From positions 1-64,000 of the forward strand of contig JAIBBM010000020.1 in assembly GCA_019694685.1 (NCBI GenBank): DNA of 64,000 nucleotides, given 5' to 3'. This document shows, piece by piece, positions 37,887 to 46,584 of this stretch (positions are counted from its first letter, which is position 1; the number at the start of each line of letters is the position of its first letter). The stretch is from Leptospirales bacterium (GTDB lineage: Bacteria; Spirochaetota; Leptospiria; Leptospirales; Leptonemataceae). A model generated the notes under the pieces. The model was not told the DNA's origin, ran no database searches, and saw nothing but the letters and a program-made list of their open reading frames with translations. A program made the position numbers and the translations under genes.

Positions 37887-39121
37887 TCTGGCCGCCGGGG
37901 CGCATCGCTTCGTTTAAATGGAAGACTTTCGGGTTTTCCTTGCTCTCCGGAGCGGTCGTAGTTCTGATTTTCATTCTGATCTCAGGAGCTGTTCCTGGGG
38001 ACATTCCTCACTACAATGAAGTGGTCACTCTATTGTTTCTGCTTTCCTCCGTTCTCTTTCTATTCCCTGCCAGAGATCGACTGCACAAAATCTTGTTTGG
38101 CAAAAACGAATCCGCTCTCTTCGGAGACGCGCATCATCTGGATTTCATCGCGCGGCAGTTCACCGTAGAATCACTGACCATGGAAGTATTTCCGTCTCTC
38201 ATGCAGTGGATGGGAGTGCGGGCTGCAAAACTCGCCATCGCAGAGGGTGGACACAGCCATTATGTGTACTACGTATATTCAGAAGGTCAGCCCGTTCGAA
38301 CGCGCCAGTCGTACTATCATTCGCTCGAAGAGCTTTTGCTCTACGCAAAACAGGAACGCAGACCACTTGCACCCGAGCTTCCAGTGCCAGAAGAAATTCG
38401 AAAGCTACTCACTCGGATTCGCGCAGCTTACTTTCTTCCTATCTTCTATAGAAATAGAATGGTAGGATTCTTGATTCTTCACGATCCACCAGACAACAAG
38501 TACGCGGATAGAGCACTCGAAACATTTGCAGGGAAAGCCGCAGCCTCCATCCAGAACTCTCTGCTCTCCTCCAGGTTCATGGACGCAACTGCGATGGACC
38601 GGGAATTCCTGGTTGCTGAAAAAATTCGAAAGTTCCTTCAGCGCACGGAAATACCACAGATCCCGGGCTTCAAGATAGAAGCATTCACAGGAGAAAGAGC
38701 GCCTATCGTCATTGAGTTCCTACGCGCGCCAGATAGAAGTGATGTATGGTTCGCCGTGCTGTTTGCGGCAGACAGACTGAACGGATCCACCGCAATTCTG
38801 CTCTCAAGTCGGCTTGGCAGCCTGTATTCCCTCTCCAAGAAAGAGTCCAGCCTCAATCTGCACAAACTGCTGACTCACTTCCGTCGAAATCGCGCGGACG
38901 GATTTGATCGAGTGGATCTTTGCATCGCAGAAATCAGACCGCATGAAAATGCAATCCTCTGCATGATTGACGGCCCCGGATTCGCTGTGCGAAACCCTCT
39001 GACCCCGGAAAAGACCATTGTTTCCCCTGGATGGAGAAACGTGGTAGATATGAAGGAAAACTCAACCCTTCAAATTGAATACGCAGGACAGCCATTGCTC
39101 CTGTTTGCGGCGCAGAAATGA
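37883..39121 (+). CDS. Membrane protein with GAF-like domain and degenerate SpoIIE/PP2C domain
   Basis: The 412-residue protein has two N-terminal membrane segments (FSLLSGAVVVLIFILISGAV, VTLLFLLSSVLFLFPA), a GAF-like region at about 75-220 (AYFLPIFYRNRMVGFLILHD, ALETFAGKAAASIQNSLLSSRF), and a C-terminal domain that follows the SpoIIE/RsbU plan. In that domain IPGFKIEAFTGERAPIVIEF takes the place of the usual metal-binding GDY segment, and the GDVSGHG position reads AADRLNG, so it should be inactive. It is coupled by ATGA to argJ and to the active phosphatase after it. A pseudo-enzyme partner is the best reading. Confidence 0.68.
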   Translation: MIWPPGRIASFKWKTFGFSLLSGAVVVLIFILISGAVPGDIPHYNEVVTLLFLLSSVLFLFPARDRLHKILFGKNESALFGDAHHLDFIARQFTVESLTMEVFPSLMQWMGVRAAKLAIAEGGHSHYVYYVYSEGQPVRTRQSYYHSLEELLLYAKQERRPLAPELPVPEEIRKLLTRIRAAYFLPIFYRNRMVGFLILHDPPDNKYADRALETFAGKAAASIQNSLLSSRFMDATAMDREFLVAEKIRKFLQRTEIPQIPGFKIEAFTGERAPIVIEFLRAPDRSDVWFAVLFAADRLNGSTAILLSSRLGSLYSLSKKESSLNLHKLLTHFRRNRADGFDRVDLCIAEIRPHENAILCMIDGPGFAVRNPLTPEKTIVSPGWRNVVDMKENSTLQIEYAGQPLLLFAAQK

Positions 39122-41550
39122 ACAGAATCCACTACCTGGTCGCGCTCACCGTTCTATTTGTTCTCTACGGAATTCAATTTCGCGAAACAGGATTTCGCCT
39201 GCCCATCTACTATTTGCCAGATGGATCCATCGTTTCTGTTCGTCCTGCGGATCCTCCTCTTCGCATCCAAAAAATCCTTGAGATAGAAGGTAGAGTGCCG
39301 CACGAAGCTCCGGCCACTTTTCGCACAGACAGAGCAGTGCTTGTATATACGGACACAGGCGCTGCCATACTCAAGCCAGAACCTGTCGATCGGCTGCAGC
39401 AATTCATAGATTTTGCGCCCATCATCTTACTCTCAGCGCTCTATCTCATTGCAGGAATCTGGTTCATTCAATTTGGAAGCGACATCTATCTTTCCTGGTT
39501 CTGCGTTCTGGCATCTTCCTTCCTCTATTCATTTGTGGCGGCCATCGCCGGCCATGGACTGGATCTACTCTGGCAGGTGTTTGGATTTTTACTCATCCCC
39601 GCCGCATTCAACCTGGGACTTCGCACGACTGGAAAGGAAATCAGTGGAACGCTCGTGATCGCAGAGGCTCTGGTCGTTCTATTCTTTGCTTTGATTGCCT
39701 ATGTTGGATCAGATGAAGTGAGCACGTTTGGGAGTCTCCTTCTCATTCAGAGAGGTGGATTCTATGTTACGATTGTCATCGTCTCTGGCCTGCAAATAGA
39801 AAACGCACTGCGCGGCTCGGAAGACAGAATTGAGAAAACAAAAAGATGGTTTTTGTTTTCTGGAACGCTCATTGGACTTCTACTTCCGGCTGCTGCCATT
39901 GAGTTTAGATCCGGGTCTGGTCTCGATACTCTATGGTTTGCAGGCATTTGCGCCTCTGCATTCCCGGTGGCACTTGTATACGGCACCTATCGCATTCATG
40001 TGGTGCCTTTCCAGTTTGTCTTGGGACGTTCCATTCTTGCGGGACTGCTGACTGTTTTTTTTGTTTCTCTTTATGCGATCGTACTTCTCACTCACTCCCT
40101 TCTTTTACCCAACCAGGATCAAAACTACAGATGGATTGTTCATTTGATCTTCCTTCTGACCCTAGTCTTTTTCCTGGACCCCGCGCGGCAGTGGATGAGC
40201 GCATTCATAGAAAGAAACATCTGGAGACTGGACTCTCGCCTTTCAGAATCACTCAAGAGAATCGCAAGAATCTTCTCTGAGACAAGTCGCATTGACCATG
40301 CCGCGGAAGCGTTTGTAGATGAAATCGCGGCAACACTCACCGTTAGACGCTGTTCTTTGTTGATATCCGATAGATCCTTTCCCGGTTTCCGATTAAAAGA
40401 AGACGCACTCATACGAATGCCAGACTCAAGCCCGCTCTGGGAACACATTCGACCGGAACGTCTGGCGGTCGCCGCGTATCTTGCTTACGCCGCTGGAAGT
40501 CGAGGAATACTCTATCGATTCCTGATAGAATCGCAATTCTCTATGGCGGCCGGAGTTTCTGGAGACGAAGGGCCTCGCTTCCAGGCGATCATAGACAAAC
40601 TACTGCGCAGGCGAAGACCTGTGCGAAAGAAGGGGCCATATGTTGCTCTATTGCTGGGCTTCCGGCACGATCGATCCAGCTTCAGCCTGTCTGAAGTGCG
40701 ATACATCCAGGAAGCGGCCAGACTTGCGCGCATGCTCGTGTCTAACTTTGAGATCCTCCTCGCAGAAGTTGCAAAAAGAAGGAAGATGCGCGAGATCATG
40801 CTGGCAGGAAACACGCAGAGAAGCGTAACGGAAACCTGGCGCGAAGCAGACATCCGTGATTTGAGCATTGGCGCATTCAGCATGCCAGCGCTTTCCGTCA
40901 CCGGAGACTACGTGGACCTGGTGCCGATTTCGCCGGGCAGAATCGCATTCTTTCTGGGCGATGTAAGCGGCCACGGCCTTGGAACTGGATACCTGGTAAG
41001 TGCCATCCGCGCCATGGTAAGATCGCACGTGCAGAGTGGTCTTGGTCTTTCTGAAACCATGGGAACTCTCAACAGCTTCCTTATGGATCGATACCGTGGA
41101 AATGAATTCATAACGTTATTCGCCTTTTATATGGATCTGGAAAAAGGAAGACTGGAAACTTTGAATGCTGCGCATCCGGGCCCCATGGTGTATCGCGCGG
41201 CTACAAACACGATTGAAACACTTAGAGATACGCAACGCCTTCCGGGGCTACTACCGGATCCGTATCACACTTCTGTATTGACCATGAGACGGGGAGACCG
41301 CTTATTTTTGTATTCAGATGGAGTGACAGAAACATTCAGCCCTGCATCTGAACCATTCGGGGAAGCGAGGCTTCGCGCTTTTCTCTACGCACATCTTGGT
41401 GTAAATGTAAGTGAGATCCCGGACAAACTCAAAAGAGAGCTCACAGAGCACAGACAGAATCCACACTGCAGCGACGACACTACGTTCGTGGCAATAGAAT
41501 ACGCACCTCGCCAGAGAGGCCTTTTCTCTTTTCTGAATCCGGATGCTTGA
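39118..41550 (+). CDS. Multi-pass membrane SpoIIE/PP2C-type serine phosphatase (RsbU-like)
   Basis: The 810-residue protein has an extracytoplasmic loop near the N-terminus, then about eight hydrophobic segments to residue 350 (IILLSALYLIAGIWFIQFG, FGFLLIPAAFNLGL, LLTVFFVSLYAIVLLTHSLLL). A GAF-like section (residues about 385-555) and an intact PP2C domain (from about 575) follow. Metal-ligand motifs are VTGDYVDLV, FFLGDVSGHGLGTG, LYSDGVTETF and CSDDTTFVAIEY. Such enzymes dephosphorylate anti-sigma-factor antagonists. No antagonist or anti-sigma gene is adjacent. The start overlaps the preceding pseudo-phosphatase gene by 4 bases. Confidence 0.9.
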   Translation: MNRIHYLVALTVLFVLYGIQFRETGFRLPIYYLPDGSIVSVRPADPPLRIQKILEIEGRVPHEAPATFRTDRAVLVYTDTGAAILKPEPVDRLQQFIDFAPIILLSALYLIAGIWFIQFGSDIYLSWFCVLASSFLYSFVAAIAGHGLDLLWQVFGFLLIPAAFNLGLRTTGKEISGTLVIAEALVVLFFALIAYVGSDEVSTFGSLLLIQRGGFYVTIVIVSGLQIENALRGSEDRIEKTKRWFLFSGTLIGLLLPAAAIEFRSGSGLDTLWFAGICASAFPVALVYGTYRIHVVPFQFVLGRSILAGLLTVFFVSLYAIVLLTHSLLLPNQDQNYRWIVHLIFLLTLVFFLDPARQWMSAFIERNIWRLDSRLSESLKRIARIFSETSRIDHAAEAFVDEIAATLTVRRCSLLISDRSFPGFRLKEDALIRMPDSSPLWEHIRPERLAVAAYLAYAAGSRGILYRFLIESQFSMAAGVSGDEGPRFQAIIDKLLRRRRPVRKKGPYVALLLGFRHDRSSFSLSEVRYIQEAARLARMLVSNFEILLAEVAKRRKMREIMLAGNTQRSVTETWREADIRDLSIGAFSMPALSVTGDYVDLVPISPGRIAFFLGDVSGHGLGTGYLVSAIRAMVRSHVQSGLGLSETMGTLNSFLMDRYRGNEFITLFAFYMDLEKGRLETLNAAHPGPMVYRAATNTIETLRDTQRLPGLLPDPYHTSVLTMRRGDRLFLYSDGVTETFSPASEPFGEARLRAFLYAHLGVNVSEIPDKLKRELTEHRQNPHCSDDTTFVAIEYAPRQRGLFSFLNPDA

Positions 41551-42388
41551 CGCACACACGATTCAGATTCAAAGGCGCGCCCTCCTGGAAGCGGAGAAAC
41601 TGTACGCGAAACCTGAATTCATGGCAAGTGATCCAGTTGAGTTAGTTCACGCCTACACAGATCCGCTGGATCAAGAAGTTGCAGCCCTACTTTGCGCTTT
41701 GTTCGCCTATGGAAACGTAAAAGCAATGCGAGGTTTTCTGTCCGCTCTTCTTTCCCGGATGAAAACACCATCTTCCATCCTCAGCAAGAACTTTGATCCC
41801 GCGCGCATTGCAGGAAAGCTCTACTACAGATTTCAGAGCACCCGGGATCTTCGCATCATTCTAGAAGGAGTTTCGAAAATATTCAGACGCGTCCATAAAC
41901 GTGCCGCCGGCCTCGAGTCTATCTTTGAGGGACCCACTCTTCGAGAGAGGATCTCTTCTTTTCAGAAAGAGTTTGCGCATAACGTTACACTGACGCGTGG
42001 AGTGCTACACTGGATCGGATCGCCGGAGAGCACAGGAGCGCAAAAGAGATTTTGCATGTTCCTGCGATGGATGACACGAACCACATTCCCCGATTTTGGA
42101 CTGTACAAAACATTTCATCCGCGAGATCTCATTGTGCCACTCGATGTGCATATGGCCAGAATGGCCCAGAATCTAAACTGGACCACGGCGGCCGGCGCCG
42201 GCTGGAAGAACGCTGTGGAAATCACACGGAGTCTGGCGACCATTGAGCCGGAAGATCCGCTTCGTTTCGATTTTGTGATCACTCGACCTGGAATTCTGGG
42301 CGTTTGCAGATCCATACTGAAGCCTGCCTGTGACCACTGCCCGGTCCGGCGGCCATGCAAGGTATACGGGCAAAAAATCCTCGCCTGA
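41543..42388 (+). CDS. TIGR02757 (DUF2400) protein with HhH-GPD-like fold
   Basis: The 281-residue protein starts 8 bases before the end of the phosphatase gene. It shows the DUF2400 pattern: SDPVELVHAYTDPLDQEVAAL, LFAYGNVKAM, KRFCMFLRWMTRT and the LIVPLDVHMARMAQNL segment that matches the DNA-glycosylase Asp region. The C-terminus has cysteines in GVCRSILKPACDHCPVRRPC, spaced C-x7-C-x2-C-x5-C, close to the endonuclease III iron-sulfur loop (C-x6-C-x2-C-x5-C). A nucleic-acid repair function is plausible but unproven for this family. Confidence 0.88.
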   Translation: MLDAHTIQIQRRALLEAEKLYAKPEFMASDPVELVHAYTDPLDQEVAALLCALFAYGNVKAMRGFLSALLSRMKTPSSILSKNFDPARIAGKLYYRFQSTRDLRIILEGVSKIFRRVHKRAAGLESIFEGPTLRERISSFQKEFAHNVTLTRGVLHWIGSPESTGAQKRFCMFLRWMTRTTFPDFGLYKTFHPRDLIVPLDVHMARMAQNLNWTTAAGAGWKNAVEITRSLATIEPEDPLRFDFVITRPGILGVCRSILKPACDHCPVRRPCKVYGQKILA

Positions 42389-42415
42389 GTGTAGTTTTGC
42401 GAATTTCATGCTCTG

Positions 42416-43090
42416 GTGCGCGTCCTTTGCATCTCAGCTCACCCGGACGATGTCGAAATTGGCATGGGTGGCACTGTTGCGTCTCTCACCCAAAAGAACA
42501 TTCAGGTGCGCATCCTGGATCTAACGAACGGAGAGCCCACGCCCATGGGTAGTCCGGAAATTCGGGCAGCGGAATCTGCGCGTGCAGCAGAAATTCTCAA
42601 AGCAGAAAGACGCACTCTGGATATGCCCAACCGCTATCTGGAAGATACCATCGAAAACAGAAAGAAACTTGCTTCTGAAATACGTGACTTTCGTCCGGAG
42701 TATATGTTTGCGCCGTACTTCGATGACGCGCATCCGGATCATATCGCCGCAAGCCATCTCTGCGACGCGGCGCGATTCTATGCGAAGCTAACAAAGTCCG
42801 ACATTCCTGGAGAGCCGTTTTTTCCAAGGCGCATCATCTATTATTTTCCGGTTCACATTCGCCTGCGCGTGGAACCCACGTTTCTTCTGGATATAAGCGC
42901 GCACCTGGAAACAAAGAAATCTGCGATTCTCTGTTACCAGTCGCAATTCGTTCTCAGCGGCAAGACTCATCTCATAGAGCATCTGATGACGGAGAATCGG
43001 TACTGGGGATTCCAGGGTGGATGTGATGCGGCAGAGCCCTTTTTTCAAAAGGAGCTTCCATTGATTCGCTGGCCAGAGGGAATCGCATGA
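42416..43090 (+). CDS. bshB1: PIG-L deacetylase, probable BshB1 of bacillithiol synthesis
   Basis: The GTG at 42416 opens VRVLCISAHPDDVEIGMGGT with the zinc motif AHPDD, and DDAHPDHIAASHL supplies the second His cluster. DLTNGEPTPMGSPEIRAAES and RTLDMPNRYLEDT are characteristic of the BshB1 group, which deacetylates N-acetylglucosaminyl-malate. The 224-residue length fits. The next gene, overlapping by 4 bases, is a divergent BshC-like protein, which strengthens the call. The bshA glycosyltransferase is not in the window. Confidence 0.85.
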   Translation: MRVLCISAHPDDVEIGMGGTVASLTQKNIQVRILDLTNGEPTPMGSPEIRAAESARAAEILKAERRTLDMPNRYLEDTIENRKKLASEIRDFRPEYMFAPYFDDAHPDHIAASHLCDAARFYAKLTKSDIPGEPFFPRRIIYYFPVHIRLRVEPTFLLDISAHLETKKSAILCYQSQFVLSGKTHLIEHLMTENRYWGFQGGCDAAEPFFQKELPLIRWPEGIA

Positions 43091-44493
43091 TTTACTTCTC
43101 CGACACAAAGGAGCAAATGCGCGATAAGATCTCGCGGCCCGCTCCGCGTGCGCCCAGTCTCTGTAGCAGACCGGCCGCGAGCTTCGATCGATCTTCTATT
43201 CTTCGCACCATCCCAAAAGAAAAGCTAAACGGCATCATCATTCTCACGGGACACCAACCGACATTTCATCATCCTGGAATTCTAATCAAAAACGTGCTGG
43301 CACACAATCTGGCCAGACAGAGCGGCGGAATCGCCATTCACATGGTGCATGACACGGACGCAGAAGAAATCATCTTTCCCTACCCCGAAAGAGTGTCAGA
43401 CATAGTAAAGAAGAAGTCAGCCAAACTCAATGATGCTTCTCAAATACTCAGGCATGAGTCATTCAAACCCGCGGACAGATCTGCGATGCTTCGCCTAACA
43501 GATGCTTTGCGATCGGAAGTGCGGCTCGTGTTTGGCCCGGAGATGATCGGAGCGATTCACGGAGGACTGGATTTGCTCGAAAAATCCGTGCGGGAAGCAA
43601 GCCGGCCCATGGATGTGCCGGATCGTCTCAGGCTTGCCTGGGAAGCGCAAAACCGCATAGACGTGTACACCGTATACTCAAGCGATCTATTTGAGAGTTC
43701 TTCCTTCCAGTGCTTCTTTGAACACGTGCGCGAACACGGAGATAGATTCAGAGAAATATACAATCGCCTTCTGGCGGACTATCGTCGTGCAAAGGGAATC
43801 AAGAATCCAGCCCAGCCACTGCCAGACCTTCGCCCTAAAGAACTTCCTTTCTGGGTAGTCCAGCACGGAAATCGCCTGCCGTTCATAGAAGGGGAAACGT
43901 CAGACGGACAGATTTTGCCGCGCGCTGTCACTCTCACTCTATTCTGTCGTCTCTTCTTCTGCGATGTATTTGTGCACGGACTTGGTGGAGAAAGATACGA
44001 TCGCATAACGGATGAAATCCTTCGCGAATTTTTTGATTTTGCAGGAGCGCCTTTCACTGCTGCGTCTGCTACACTTGCTCTCTCCTCGCGCGCGGATCTC
44101 CGCATCTTTAGCAGATCCACCCAGGAAGTGGAACGCGATCTAAGAGCAGTAGAATTCGATCCCACAAGGTTCCTCGCAAAAACAGATCGCGTTCGGCGGG
44201 AAAAAGAGGATCTCATTGCAGAGTGGCACAAGAACCCGGCTTCGCGCTCTCGTCTGCACAGGGAATTTGTAAGGCTCAACGAACAGGCAAGACACGGACT
44301 GAACGGAGTGATCGAGAATCTAGAATGGGAAAAGAATCTGGCGCGCGTTGCAAACGCAAACAAAACGTTCTTTGGAGCGCGAGACCTTCCGTATTTCTTC
44401 TATGACCTGAGCGAAATCTTCAAGACTGTAAACGATTACGTTTTCTTTGAGAAAAGATCTCCCAGCGCGTCCCTTGCGGAAGCACGATCGTAG
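43087..44493 (+). CDS. bshC: Divergent BshC-like protein (putative cysteine-adding enzyme of bacillithiol synthesis)
   Basis: The 468-residue protein is shorter than classical BshC (about 540). ILTGHQPTFHHPGILIKNVLAH corresponds to the GQQ..L..GPLYT opening of BshC (seen here as TGHQPTFHHPGIL), IHMVHDTDAEEI to the DHD region, and LPRAVTLTLFCRLFFCDVFVHGLGG to the PRVLxRPLxQ...GG segment. The last 100 residues contain a coiled coil (RRKKEDLIAEWHKN; LEWEKNLARVANANKTFF). It is coupled to bshB1 by ATGA. The 3' end overlaps the converging zinc-ribbon gene by 58 bases. Homology is by pattern only, so activity is uncertain. Confidence 0.68.
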   Translation: MIYFSDTKEQMRDKISRPAPRAPSLCSRPAASFDRSSILRTIPKEKLNGIIILTGHQPTFHHPGILIKNVLAHNLARQSGGIAIHMVHDTDAEEIIFPYPERVSDIVKKKSAKLNDASQILRHESFKPADRSAMLRLTDALRSEVRLVFGPEMIGAIHGGLDLLEKSVREASRPMDVPDRLRLAWEAQNRIDVYTVYSSDLFESSSFQCFFEHVREHGDRFREIYNRLLADYRRAKGIKNPAQPLPDLRPKELPFWVVQHGNRLPFIEGETSDGQILPRAVTLTLFCRLFFCDVFVHGLGGERYDRITDEILREFFDFAGAPFTAASATLALSSRADLRIFSRSTQEVERDLRAVEFDPTRFLAKTDRVRREKEDLIAEWHKNPASRSRLHREFVRLNEQARHGLNGVIENLEWEKNLARVANANKTFFGARDLPYFFYDLSEIFKTVNDYVFFEKRSPSASLAEARS

Positions 44494-44774
44494 TCGTCTT
44501 TTTCAATCATTGTAAAAGGCAGAGAATCCGTCTTGATTCGATTGAGTATCTTGATCACGTCCCCGGGGTTCTTCAATTTAGTCATCAGAAAAGAGAAAGT
44601 GGTTTTGCAGCCAGGGCAGACTTTGTCTTTCGTAAAATTCAATCCCAGCTGTCCGCAGTTCGCGCAGGTTCCGTACAGATCGTCTATGAGAAGCAGGTGA
44701 CGCTTCACTTCCTCTGGCTCGAATTCCTTGTACACGCGCATGAACTTTGAGGGCTGCTTTTGCTTCTCTTGCAT
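44436..44774 (-). CDS. Small zinc-ribbon protein of unknown function
   Basis: The 112-residue protein carries YGTCANCGQLGLNF and VCPGCKTTFSFLM, two CxxC pairs that form a zinc ribbon, flanked by charged helices. It has no signal or membrane segment. The start is 45 bases past the pyrD stop on the same strand, and its last 58 bases overlap the end of the bshC-like gene on the other strand, so both transcripts are antisense to each other there. I cannot name a family; a nucleic-acid or redox role is possible. Confidence 0.75.
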   Translation of the reverse strand: MQEKQKQPSKFMRVYKEFEPEEVKRHLLLIDDLYGTCANCGQLGLNFTKDKVCPGCKTTFSFLMTKLKNPGDVIKILNRIKTDSLPFTMIEKDDYDRASARDALGDLFSKKT

Positions 44775-44818
44775 GCTATGTCCGTGGCCCGCACGTCTTT
44801 TGAACGCAAGACAAATTT

Positions 44819-45877
44819 TCAGCGAGCGTCTGCGCCGATCAGGTCCGGCATACGCATGCTGTTCTTTTCCAGGTAGCGATCGATTCCGGATAGAATGCGC
44901 CGCGGGAGATCTGGTCCGCCGTAAATGTAGGAAGTGTAAATCTGGATCAGGCTTGCGCCGGCCCGGATTCGTTCAATGGCGGACTCAGCAGAATCAATTC
45001 CGCCGGCAGATATAAGAGGAAGCTGGCCACCGGTCATAGCTCGCACCTGACGAAGAAGTGCAAGACTTCGCGCAGCAAGCGGTTTACCAGATAATCCTCC
45101 CTCCAGGGATTCAGCACCCGGAACAGAAGATTTATCAATCGTAGTGTTGCACAGGATGAGCGCATCTATGATGCCACTCGAAGCATCCAGGACATCCTCA
45201 ATTTCTTCTGTAGTGAGATCTGGCGCGATCTTTAGAATCAAGGGAGGCGCGCATTCCTTTCTAAGCGCGCGAAGAAGAGAGGAGAGTCTTTTCTTTTCCT
45301 GCAGCTTGCGAAGATCCGGAGTGTTGGGAGAGCTCACATTGATTGCGACGTAGTCAGCAAATCCAACCAGAGCGCGAAGAGAATACAAATAATCTTCTGC
45401 CGCACCGTCCAGATCCGTAATCTTGCTTTTACCAAGATTGATTCCGCGCACAGCTCCATGTTTTTGAGTGGCGATGATCCGGGCTGCTTCCTCCGCTCCT
45501 GGATTGTTGAACCCCATTCGATTTACGAGAGCCTGTTGTTCCGGAAAACGAAACAGTCTTGGCTTTGGATTTCCATTCTGAGCGTGGCGCGTGAATGTTC
45601 CGCATTCTACAGAGCCAAAGCCAGCGCAGGATAGAAATGGGTAGAGGCGACCCGTCTTATCAAAGCCGGCTGCCATTCCGAGAGGGTTTTCAAAATCGAT
45701 GCCTGCGAGAGTGACGGCAAGCCTGGTGGATGAATAGCCAAGAACGCTGCGAACGACTGCGGCGCCGATAGGAGAATGTGTTACGAACGAAACAGTACCT
45801 GCCACCAGCTCATGCGCGGATTCAGGATCGATCCGAAACAGAGCTGGTTTGATGATGGAGTCGTAAAGTAAACTCAG
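44819..45877 (-). CDS. pyrD: Class 2 dihydroorotate dehydrogenase, probably starting at CTG
   Basis: PyrD oxidises dihydroorotate to orotate with FMN and quinone at the inner membrane. GTG at 45805 would start at MAGTVSFV (328 residues) but would cut off the N-terminal membrane helix. The upstream in-frame sequence encodes LSLLYDSIIKPALFRIDPES, exactly the class 2 N-terminus, and the only start candidate there is CTG at 45875-45877, which overlaps the lexA stop as CTGA behind AGGAG. Core motifs are PLGMAAGFDKTGRL, VNRMGFNNPG, INVSSPNTPDLR with the catalytic Ser, and LISAGGIDSAESA. The 352-residue length then fits. Confidence 0.88.
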   Translation of the reverse strand: MSLLYDSIIKPALFRIDPESAHELVAGTVSFVTHSPIGAAVVRSVLGYSSTRLAVTLAGIDFENPLGMAAGFDKTGRLYPFLSCAGFGSVECGTFTRHAQNGNPKPRLFRFPEQQALVNRMGFNNPGAEEAARIIATQKHGAVRGINLGKSKITDLDGAAEDYLYSLRALVGFADYVAINVSSPNTPDLRKLQEKKRLSSLLRALRKECAPPLILKIAPDLTTEEIEDVLDASSGIIDALILCNTTIDKSSVPGAESLEGGLSGKPLAARSLALLRQVRAMTGGQLPLISAGGIDSAESAIERIRAGASLIQIYTSYIYGGPDLPRRILSGIDRYLEKNSMRMPDLIGADAR

Positions 45878-46494
45878 ATGCCGTAGCTCCTGTATATGCC
45901 GACCAGTTTTCCAACGATGGTCACAGTGTCTGTCAGGATTGGGCGAAAGGCAGAGTTTGCCGGAACCAGTTTCACTTTCTTTTTATCTTTATAGAAGTAT
46001 TTGAGAGTTGCTTCATCTTCCAGAAGTGCCACCACGATTTCCCCGTTTTCTGCAGTGTCGCATTTCTTAACGACTGCGATGTCTCCGTCATAGATGCCAG
46101 CGTCCTTCATGGATTCTCCGGCCACGCGAAGAGCGAAAATTCCTGCATCCGGAAGCATGGAACGAGGAAAGCTGAGGTATTCATCTACATTCTCTTCCGC
46201 AAGGATAGGCAAGCCTGCGGCCACGCGGCCCACCAGAGGCACATTGACTGTGTCTGCCGGATGCACAGGTGCACTTCCATCCGCGCTCTTTAGAATCTCC
46301 ATGGCGCGGCTTCGATTCTTTTCTGTCTTGATGTAGCCCTTTTTTTCAAGTGCTTTCATATGATCATAGGCGCCTTTGGCCGTGATCTTGAAACGCCTTG
46401 CGATTTCACGAATGGTGGGCGGGTAACCCTGCTCGCGAATGTAGTCCTGAATGAAGCCCAGGATGGCATTTTGCTTTTCCGTCAACTCTCTCAT
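45874..46494 (-). CDS. lexA: LexA repressor
   Basis: LexA represses SOS genes and self-cleaves when RecA is activated. The ATG at 46492-46494 starts MRELTEKQNAILGFIQDYI; the open frame above it contains the operator. The winged-helix DNA-binding part is at residues 1-70 (YPPTIREIARRFKITAKGAYDHMKAL), the cleavage site at VGRVAAGLPIL (Ala-Gly), the catalytic Ser in RVAGESMKDAG and Lys in DEATLKYFY. The 206 residues are standard. A TTTG-N5-CAAA operator sits directly above the start, so it is probably autoregulated. It is followed by pyrD with overlapping codons. Confidence 0.96.
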   Translation of the reverse strand: MRELTEKQNAILGFIQDYIREQGYPPTIREIARRFKITAKGAYDHMKALEKKGYIKTEKNRSRAMEILKSADGSAPVHPADTVNVPLVGRVAAGLPILAEENVDEYLSFPRSMLPDAGIFALRVAGESMKDAGIYDGDIAVVKKCDTAENGEIVVALLEDEATLKYFYKDKKKVKLVPANSAFRPILTDTVTIVGKLVGIYRSYGI

Positions 46495-46495
46495 G

Positions 46496-46508
46496 TTTGC
46501 TATACAAA
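46496..46508. promoter_or_regulatory. LexA (SOS) box upstream of lexA
   Basis: TTTGCTATACAAA is a palindrome of the TTTG-N5-CAAA form reported for Leptospira LexA. It ends 1 base above the lexA ATG and lies 77 bases upstream of the divergent permease gene, so it can control lexA and possibly the permease. Confidence 0.82.
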
Positions 46509-46584
46509 CGACACGCAAAAACCTGTCAAGCAAAACCGAAATCCTCCGAATTGACTCCAGCACCAGCGCCCCCAGCCTTGCGGG

